34,407 bases of DNA from positions 1-34,407 of the forward strand of contig JAGAQA010000050.1 in NCBI GenBank assembly GCA_017622995.1, read 5' to 3'. This DNA comes from Oscillospiraceae bacterium. GTDB taxonomy: Bacteria > Bacillota > Clostridia > Oscillospirales > Oscillospiraceae. A model generated the notes under the pieces. The model was not told the DNA's origin. It did no database searches and saw only the letters and a list, made by a program, of their open reading frames with translations. Positions 7,309 through 13,542 of this stretch are shown here, piece by piece (the stretch's first letter is position 1; each line of letters starts with the position of its first letter). The position numbers and the translations under genes are program-made.

Positions 7309-9219
7309 ATGGGATTTGAATATTTGACCAATGTGCCGCTGACGCAGGCGCGAGCTGACTATCTGAAGCTGCTGGAAGACCAGGGCTTCGCCCCCAAAAC
7401 GGAAATGATCCCCGTCTACGAGGCCTGTGGACGGGTTACTGCCCGAGCAGTCTACGCCCATATTTGCGCGCCGCACTATGCCGCCAGCGCTATGGACGGC
7501 GTAGCAGTGCGCGCAAAGGACACCTTCGGCGCAACGGAAACCACCCCGGTAACCCTGCAAAAGGATCAGTATATTTTGCTGGATACCGGCGATCCCATTC
7601 CCGAGGATCGGGATGCTGTCATTATGGTGGAAGATATCGTAAAAAATGAAGACGGTTCTATCACCATCCACGCCGCCGCCGCTCCCTGGCAGCACATCCG
7701 GCAAATCGGTGAGGATGTGTGCGCCGGAGAGATGATTTTGCCCAGCCATATGGCTGTTTCTCCTTCTGCCATCGGCGCTATGATCGCCGGCGGTGTGCTG
7801 GAGATTGAGGTCATTGCCAAGCCTGTGGTGGGAATCATCCCCACCGGAGACGAAATCATTCCCCCCTGCACAGACCCCAAGCCCGGGGATATTCTGGAAT
7901 TTAATGGTTCCATTTTCTCTGCCATGGTGAAAAGCTGGGGCGCCGATGCCGTTGTTTATCCCATCGTTCCCGACAAATTTGACCAAATCAAGGCCATGGT
8001 TTCCAGAGCCGCCGCGGAGTGCGACATGGTGATTCTCAACGCCGGCTCCTCTGCCGGGCGGGAGGACTATTCTGCCAGGGTTATTCGGGAACTGGGGCAG
8101 GTGCTGTACCACGGCATCGCCATGAAGCCCGGCAAACCCGCTATTTTGGGCTGTCAGGGGGCCAAGCCCATTCTGGGTGTTCCCGGATATCCTGTGTCCG
8201 GCATTATTGTGGTGGAACAGCTGCTGAAGCCCCTGATCGATCACTGGTTGAATGTACCCGCTGTGCCTTCTCAGTATGCAAAGGCTATCCTGACCCGTCC
8301 TGTGGTTTCGGGCCTTAAGTATCAGGAATTTGTCCGGGTGCGCATGGGCTATGTTGGAGACCGGCTCATGGCCTCTCCCTTAAGCCGTGGCAGCGGTGTG
8401 GTGTCTTCTTTTATGAAGGCCGACGGCATTCTGGAGGTTCCCCAGGGACTGGAGGGCTTTGAGGCCGGTGCGGAGGTATCGGTTCGTTTGCTCAGCCCCC
8501 TGGAAAAGCTGCGCAATACCCTGGTGGTCATCGGCAGTCATGACCCGCTGCTGGATGAGCTGGGTGATATGCTCCATCTGGAAAATAATGATATCTATAT
8601 GAGTTCCTCTCATGTGGGCTCCATGGGCGGTATTATGGCGATTCGACGTGGGGAAGCCCACGCTGCCGGCTGCCATCTGCTGAACACCGAAAACGGCGAA
8701 TACAACATTGCCTTTATGAAGAAGTATTTCCCCAAGGGCGGTGTGCGGCTGATCCGCTGCGTGGGCCGCCAGCAGGGCATGATGGTTGCAAAGGGCAACC
8801 CCCTGAACATACAGAAGTTCTCCGATATTGCCGCCAAGGGGGTGCGCTATGTCAATCGCCAGAAGGGGTCCGGCACCCGAATTTTGACGGACTATCTGTG
8901 CAAGCAGGAAAATCTCGATACCGCTGCCATCTATGGCTACGACCGGGAGGAGCTGACCCACACCTCCGTAGCGGCCCAGATTGTCAGTGGCAGTGCCGAT
9001 GCCGGTATGGGCATCTATTCTGCCGCCAAGCTCTACGGTTTGGACTTCATTCCCATCTGCATTGAGGAATACGATTTGATTATCCCCGACCACGCATGGG
9101 AAACCCCCATGGTGCGTCAGCTGATTGCGACTCTGAAAAGCGATGGGTTCCGGGATAAGATTCTTTCTCTGGGCGGCTATACCGTGGAAAATCCCGGAGA
9201 AATCATACCTCTGAATTGA
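7309..9219 (+). CDS. MoeA copy 2 fused to a PBP-like (PF12727-type) domain
   Basis: The first 400 or so residues are a second MoeA: SAMDGVAVRAKDTFG, ILLDTGDPIPEDRDAV, PTGDEIIPP, ILNAGSSAGREDY, KPGKPAILG and VPGYPVSGII. Residues about 405-630 are a PBP-like domain homologous to the sensor domain of the regulator at 5147 (HVGSMGGIMAI, CHLLNTENGEYN, NRQKGSGTRILTDYL, SGSADAGMGI). The total of 636 residues matches the MoeA/PBP fusion class. The enzyme domain would catalyse metal insertion; the appended domain may hold or select the oxyanion, or report cofactor status (inference). It starts behind AGGAGGATA and its stop overlaps the region just before the next gene. Confidence 0.9.
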   Translation: MGFEYLTNVPLTQARADYLKLLEDQGFAPKTEMIPVYEACGRVTARAVYAHICAPHYAASAMDGVAVRAKDTFGATETTPVTLQKDQYILLDTGDPIPEDRDAVIMVEDIVKNEDGSITIHAAAAPWQHIRQIGEDVCAGEMILPSHMAVSPSAIGAMIAGGVLEIEVIAKPVVGIIPTGDEIIPPCTDPKPGDILEFNGSIFSAMVKSWGADAVVYPIVPDKFDQIKAMVSRAAAECDMVILNAGSSAGREDYSARVIRELGQVLYHGIAMKPGKPAILGCQGAKPILGVPGYPVSGIIVVEQLLKPLIDHWLNVPAVPSQYAKAILTRPVVSGLKYQEFVRVRMGYVGDRLMASPLSRGSGVVSSFMKADGILEVPQGLEGFEAGAEVSVRLLSPLEKLRNTLVVIGSHDPLLDELGDMLHLENNDIYMSSSHVGSMGGIMAIRRGEAHAAGCHLLNTENGEYNIAFMKKYFPKGGVRLIRCVGRQQGMMVAKGNPLNIQKFSDIAAKGVRYVNRQKGSGTRILTDYLCKQENLDTAAIYGYDREELTHTSVAAQIVSGSADAGMGIYSAAKLYGLDFIPICIEEYDLIIPDHAWETPMVRQLIATLKSDGFRDKILSLGGYTVENPGEIIPLN

Positions 9220-9224
9220 AAACA

Positions 9225-10553
9225 ATGGAAGCGTATGACGTTGCCGTCATCGGCGGCGGAATCCTGGGCTGCTTTGCGGCCCGGAACGTAAGACGGTGGA
9301 ACCTTTCCGTGGCCCTTTTGGAGGCGGCGGAGGATGTGTGCACCGGAATTACCCGGGCCAACAGCGCGGTGGTCTATGCCGGATATGACAACAAGCCCGG
9401 CAGCCGGAAAGCGGAAATGACCGTCCGGGGCAATGGGAATTACGAAAGCCTCTGCCGGGAGCTGGAGGTTCCCTTCTGCCGGTGCGGCTCTCTGCTGGTG
9501 ACCTACGACGGGGCATCTCTGCCGAAGCTGCAAAAAAAGTTGAGCGAGGGCTTAAAAAACGGTGTGCCGGGTCTGCGGCTGCTGACCGGGGCGGAAGCGC
9601 AGGCCATGGAGCCGATGCTCCGGCCAGGGGTTGCCGGAGCGCTGTACGCACCTTCCACCGGGACGGTGAATCCCTGGCTTCTGGGAATCGCCGCCTTTGA
9701 AAACGCGGTGGAGAATGGGGCGACAGCTTACCGGAATACTGCCGTAACGGACATCGAAAAAACCGATACCGGCTATCTTCTGAAAACCAACCGGGGGCCC
9801 ATCCCTTGCCGCACGGTAATCAACTGTGCCGGTCTCTTCGCGGACCGGGTACAGGAGCTGCTGTTCCCCCGGAGCACCCGGCTTCACTGGGATGGCGCGG
9901 AATATCTGGTGCTGGATAAAGCTGCTCCAAAGCCCCGGATGGTGCTCTTCCATCAGGCAAGCAGCTGCGGCAAAGGCATTACCGCCGTTCCCTGTGTGGA
10001 AGGAAATCTGCTCATCAGCGGCGTGCGCAAAGAAATCGAAACGCCCTTCGCCACAACACCGGAGGGCCTCCGGGAGCTGCACAGGGCAGCGAAGGCGCTG
10101 CTTCCGGAACTGGATTTGAACCAGGTCATTCGTTCCTTTGCGGCGGTTCGCCCCAACCCATACCGGGAAGGGGGACAGAGTCTGCATGACTTTTGCATCG
10201 AAAACCCCGGCCCCGGATTTTACAGCCTCATTGGCATCAAAACACCGGGGCTGACCTGTGCGGAGGAATTGGGGCGGTATGTGGCCCAGGAAGCGGCGGC
10301 GTTTTTGAAGGCCCAGCCGAATCCCGATTTCAATCCCCATCGGCACGCAATCCCCAAATCTGACGATTCGAAAATTGTCTGCCAGTGCCAAGGGATTACC
10401 CGCAGTGAGATTCTGGAAGCCATTCGCAGGGGAGCATCTACCGTGGATGGCATCAAACGCCGCTTAGGCAGTGGCATGGGCCCCTGCCAGGGAAGCCGGT
10501 GCGCCTTTGCCATCGAAACCATTCTGGAAGGATATCGCAATGGAACACTATGA
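9225..10553 (+). CDS. FAD-dependent oxidoreductase, GlpA-like with C-terminal BFD-type Fe-S domain
   Basis: Residues 3-15 contain the dinucleotide-binding motif YDVAVIGGGILG, followed by a DAO-family fold (RANSAVVYAGYD, GTVNPWLLGIA, VINCAGLFAD, AAVRPNPY). The C-terminus carries a BFD-like [2Fe-2S] domain with CQCQGITRSEI and GPCQGSRC, the CxC...CxxxxC pattern of GlpA-type flavoproteins. Substrate is unknown; relatives oxidise glycerol-3-phosphate or 2-hydroxyacids. I prefer the ATG at 9225; a TTG at 9216 in the same frame is possible. It overlaps the next flavoprotein gene by 14 bp, so they likely form one complex. Its place inside a cofactor operon suggests a link to tungsten metabolism, but nothing shows what link. 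Confidence 0.85.
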   Translation: MEAYDVAVIGGGILGCFAARNVRRWNLSVALLEAAEDVCTGITRANSAVVYAGYDNKPGSRKAEMTVRGNGNYESLCRELEVPFCRCGSLLVTYDGASLPKLQKKLSEGLKNGVPGLRLLTGAEAQAMEPMLRPGVAGALYAPSTGTVNPWLLGIAAFENAVENGATAYRNTAVTDIEKTDTGYLLKTNRGPIPCRTVINCAGLFADRVQELLFPRSTRLHWDGAEYLVLDKAAPKPRMVLFHQASSCGKGITAVPCVEGNLLISGVRKEIETPFATTPEGLRELHRAAKALLPELDLNQVIRSFAAVRPNPYREGGQSLHDFCIENPGPGFYSLIGIKTPGLTCAEELGRYVAQEAAAFLKAQPNPDFNPHRHAIPKSDDSKIVCQCQGITRSEILEAIRRGASTVDGIKRRLGSGMGPCQGSRCAFAIETILEGYRNGTL

Positions 10554-11394
10554 TTTGCTGGTCATCGGCGGAGGCGCCGCCGGAATTGCCGCGGCAACAG
10601 CGGCCTGCGGGGCGGGCTGCGCCAGCGTTGCCATTGTGGACCGGAAGCCAACCCTGGGCGGCGTGCTTCTGCAGTGCACCCACCGGGGATTTGGTAACAA
10701 TCTCACGGGAATCGAATATGCGCGGCAGCTTTTGAAGGACTTGCCGCCGGAAGTGACGCTGATTTTCAATACAACCGTTCTTTCCGTGGAAGATACCAGA
10801 GTTGCCCATTTGTCCGGTGGACGTAGGCTCTCCTTTTCTCAGCTGATTTTGGCTACCGGCTGTCGGGAGATTCCCATGGGGGCGCTGCCCATTGCCGGAA
10901 CCAGGCCCAAGGGCGTCTATACTGCCGGGCAGATGCAGGAAATGATGAATCTCCACGGATTTGTCCCGGAAGGGCCGGCTGTGATACTGGGCAGCGGCGA
11001 TTTGGGACTGATTCTGGCAAATCAACTGGCCCAGGTGGGCATCCCGGCTACGCTGGTGGAAAAGCAGGCGCACTGCGGTGGCCTGACGAGAAACCGGAAA
11101 TGCCTGGGTGATTCCCACGTCCGTCTTATCTGCGGACAGACGGTCACGGAGGTAAGTGGGCAAAAGAAACTGGAAGCCTGCCATTTGTCAGGCGGGGACT
11201 GGATTGTCTGCAAAACGCTGCTCCTTGCGGTGGGCTTACGACCGGAGCGGACACTGGTCTCCCATTTGGGAAACCCAATCTGGCTGCACCTGTGCGGCAA
11301 CTGTAACACCGTACACCCCATGGTAGAGGGGGTGCTGTCAGAAGCAATACAAGCAGGGCAGACTGCTTGGGAAACAATGAGGGAACATGGATGA
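10540..11394 (+). CDS. NAD(P)/FAD-dependent oxidoreductase, short form
   Basis: 284 residues with an N-terminal FAD motif LLVIGGGAAGIAAA (residues 6-19), LILATGCREIPMG, and a second dinucleotide fold AVILGSGDLGLILANQLAQVG. The start at 10540 lies 7 nt behind GGAAGGA. Relatives paired with GlpA-like flavoproteins are usually around 400 residues and are often followed by a small DUF1667 protein; here the protein is short and no DUF1667 gene follows. The substitution of typical GEVAL by GDLGL keeps the glycine pattern. It probably passes electrons between NAD(P)H and the GlpA-like partner. The stop codon overlaps the moaA start (ATGA). Confidence 0.85.
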   Translation: MEHYDLLVIGGGAAGIAAATAACGAGCASVAIVDRKPTLGGVLLQCTHRGFGNNLTGIEYARQLLKDLPPEVTLIFNTTVLSVEDTRVAHLSGGRRLSFSQLILATGCREIPMGALPIAGTRPKGVYTAGQMQEMMNLHGFVPEGPAVILGSGDLGLILANQLAQVGIPATLVEKQAHCGGLTRNRKCLGDSHVRLICGQTVTEVSGQKKLEACHLSGGDWIVCKTLLLAVGLRPERTLVSHLGNPIWLHLCGNCNTVHPMVEGVLSEAIQAGQTAWETMREHG

Positions 11395-12344
11395 TTGACC
11401 AATTTGGACGTAGCATCACCTATCTGCGAATCTCCGTCACGGAGCTGTGCAACCTGCGCTGCCGGTACTGTATGCCGGCGGAGGGCGTGTGCAAAAGGAG
11501 CCACCTCGATATGCTTACCGAGGATGAGATGATTCAGGCGGTGGAAGCCGCCGCGTCGCTGGGCATTACCAAGCTGCGCATTACCGGCGGCGAGCCCCTG
11601 GTGAAGAAAAACATCGTGTCCATCTGTCGCCGGGCAGCGGCGGTGACGGGCATCCAGGAAGTGTGCCTGACCACCAACGGTGTGCTTCTGCCGGAACTGG
11701 CAAAACCGCTGCACGAAGCCGGAGTGCGTCGCCTGAATCTGAGCCTTGACACGCTGAACCCGGAGAAGTACGCTTACATCACAAGAATTGGTGACCTGAA
11801 TAGATTCTGGGAAGGCTTTCACGCCGCCCTGGAAGCAGGCTTTGAGAAAATCAAAATCAATGCCGTCTTGATGGGCGGCTTCAATGACGACGAAATCATT
11901 CCGCTTGCGCAGATGACAAAGCAATATCCCGTGGATATGCGCTTCATTGAAATGATGCCCATGTACGACGGCGGAGATTTTGATTCCTCTGCTTACATCC
12001 CTTATACCAGGGTGCTGGAAAAGCTGCCGGATGCAGTCCCGGTCCAACAGGACGGCGGCGTGGCAAAACTCTACTGCCTGCCGGGCGCCCTGGGCAATAT
12101 TGGACTCATCAGTCCGGTGAGCGCCCACTTCTGCGCAGATTGCAACCGCATTCGCCTGACGGCGGACGGCAAGGTAAAACCCTGCCTTCACTCCAATGTG
12201 GAGTACGCCCTGAAGGGACTGGACTTTGCGGGTATGCGCGGTCAACTGGAAAAGGCCATCTGGAACAAGCCCGCGTGGCATGGGGATCTGGATGCCGTTC
12301 ACCGCTCTCAGGCGGGACGAAACATGAATCAGATTGGAGGCTGA
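11391..12344 (+). CDS. moaA: GTP 3',8-cyclase MoaA (radical SAM)
   Basis: MoaA converts GTP to 3',8-cyclo-7,8-dihydro-GTP, the first committed step of pyranopterin synthesis. The protein of 317 residues has the radical-SAM motif CNLRCRYCMP near residue 20, the SAM-binding LRITGGEPLV stretch, the C-terminal second [4Fe-4S] site FCADCNRIRLTADGKVKPC that holds GTP, and ends in IGG as required for activity in characterised MoaA. I chose the ATG at 11391 that overlaps the preceding stop; alternatives upstream lack support. moaC follows 2 nt after the stop. Confidence 0.97.
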   Translation: MIDQFGRSITYLRISVTELCNLRCRYCMPAEGVCKRSHLDMLTEDEMIQAVEAAASLGITKLRITGGEPLVKKNIVSICRRAAAVTGIQEVCLTTNGVLLPELAKPLHEAGVRRLNLSLDTLNPEKYAYITRIGDLNRFWEGFHAALEAGFEKIKINAVLMGGFNDDEIIPLAQMTKQYPVDMRFIEMMPMYDGGDFDSSAYIPYTRVLEKLPDAVPVQQDGGVAKLYCLPGALGNIGLISPVSAHFCADCNRIRLTADGKVKPCLHSNVEYALKGLDFAGMRGQLEKAIWNKPAWHGDLDAVHRSQAGRNMNQIGG

Positions 12345-12346
12345 AT

Positions 12347-12826
12347 ATGTCCGATTTTACCCATTTTAACGATCAGGGCAGAGCGAAAATGGTGGACGTG
12401 GGGGAAAAACCCATTTCTCAGCGCATTGCCGTTGCCGCCGGACGTGTGCTTGTAAATGCCCATACCTTTGGGTTGATTCAAAGCGGCGGCATGAAGAAGG
12501 GAGATGTGCTCACCGTCGCCCAGATTGCAGGGGTCATGGGGGCAAAACGCACCCCGGACATCATCCCCATGTGCCACCCCATCCTGATGGACGGCATCAA
12601 TCTGGAGCTGTCTCTGGATGAAGCCAGAAAGAGCGTGGAAATCCGGGCTACAGTCTCCTGCGACGGCAGAACCGGTGTGGAGATGGAAGCCCTAACCGCC
12701 GTATCCACCGCCGCACTGACGGTGTACGATATGTGCAAGGCAGTACAGAAGGACATGGTGATTACGGACATCCGCCTGATTTCCAAAACCGGTGGTGTCC
12801 ACGGAGATTATTTTCGGGAGGAATGA
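12347..12826 (+). CDS. moaC: Cyclic pyranopterin monophosphate synthase MoaC
   Basis: MoaC turns the MoaA product into cyclic pyranopterin monophosphate. The 159 residues are the usual length and include MVDVGEKP near the N-terminus, QIAGVMGAKRTPDIIPMCHP (the conserved His/Cys region of the active site) and TGVEMEALTAVSTAALTVYD with the expected catalytic-site residues, then MCKAVQKDM. The start follows TTGGAGGCT. It is the seventh gene of the regulator-led operon. Confidence 0.97.
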   Translation: MSDFTHFNDQGRAKMVDVGEKPISQRIAVAAGRVLVNAHTFGLIQSGGMKKGDVLTVAQIAGVMGAKRTPDIIPMCHPILMDGINLELSLDEARKSVEIRATVSCDGRTGVEMEALTAVSTAALTVYDMCKAVQKDMVITDIRLISKTGGVHGDYFREE

Positions 12827-12828
12827 CT

Positions 12829-13323
12829 ATGGGCTATACAGCAGCGGTGATTACCGTCAGTGACAAGGGCTACCGGGGCGAGCGGGAGGATACCAGCGGC
12901 CCCAACCTGGTGCGGATTCTGGAGGAAAAGGGCTTCCAGGTGACCTACACCGCCATGGTGCCCGATGAATCGGAGATGATTCAGGCGGAGCTTCGCAAAT
13001 GCGCCGATGCGCTGCACATCGCCCTGGTGCTCACCACCGGCGGTACCGGCTTCTCTCCCCGGGACATCACCCCGGAAGCGACACTGAAGGTGGTGGAGCG
13101 GCTGACCCCCGGCATCCCGGAGGCCATGCGGGCTGAATCTATGAAAATCACCCCCAAGGGCTGTCTGAGCCGCAGCGCAGCGGGTATTCGTGGGCGTACG
13201 TTAATCATCAACCTGCCCGGCAGCAAAAAGGCCTCCGCCGAGAACATTCTCGCAGTCATCGACCCGGTGGCCCACGGGCTGGATATGCTCTACAGCGAAG
13301 GCAGCGCCGATTGTGCGAAATGA
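12829..13323 (+). CDS. mogA: Molybdopterin adenylyltransferase MogA/MoaB
   Basis: This enzyme adenylates molybdopterin before metal insertion by MoeA. The 164 residues show AAVITVSDKGYRGEREDTSG near the N-terminus, the substrate loop LTTGGTGFSPRDITPEAT and the INLPGSKKA motif near the C-terminus, all typical of the MogA/MoaB family. It begins 2 nt after moaC behind GGGAGGAATG. It is last in the operon; no strong terminator was seen behind it, only a weak CTTGC/GCAAG repeat. MoaB versus MogA naming cannot be settled from the sequence. Confidence 0.92.
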   Translation: MGYTAAVITVSDKGYRGEREDTSGPNLVRILEEKGFQVTYTAMVPDESEMIQAELRKCADALHIALVLTTGGTGFSPRDITPEATLKVVERLTPGIPEAMRAESMKITPKGCLSRSAAGIRGRTLIINLPGSKKASAENILAVIDPVAHGLDMLYSEGSADCAK

Positions 13324-13432
13324 AGCTTGCTGACATGCTGCATTTTGCAAGAAAAACGATATTCCCATCCATGGATTGCACGATACGGCAAATCCCACAG
13401 AAATCGGCAAAAAGTTTTGTGGAATACTTCCG

Positions 13433-13461
13433 TTGAAACTCCAAAATGGCGATATTATAAT
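13433..13461 (+). promoter_or_regulatory. Promoter of the formate dehydrogenase/hydrogenase operon
   Basis: TTGAAA (13433-13438), a 17-bp spacer and a perfect TATAAT (13456-13461), in the 219-bp gap between mogA and fdhA. The predicted leader is about 75 nt and contains an AATACAA/TTGTATT inverted repeat (13488-13494/13509-13515) and a 21-codon open frame (13477-13542) that stops directly before the fdhA ATG. Confidence 0.75.
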
Positions 13462-13542
13462 GTTGGATGGTTTATTATGAGAAAAATAATACAATCTGTG
13501 ACGGTACTTTGTATTGCTAAGCGAAGAAGGAGATTACATTAG

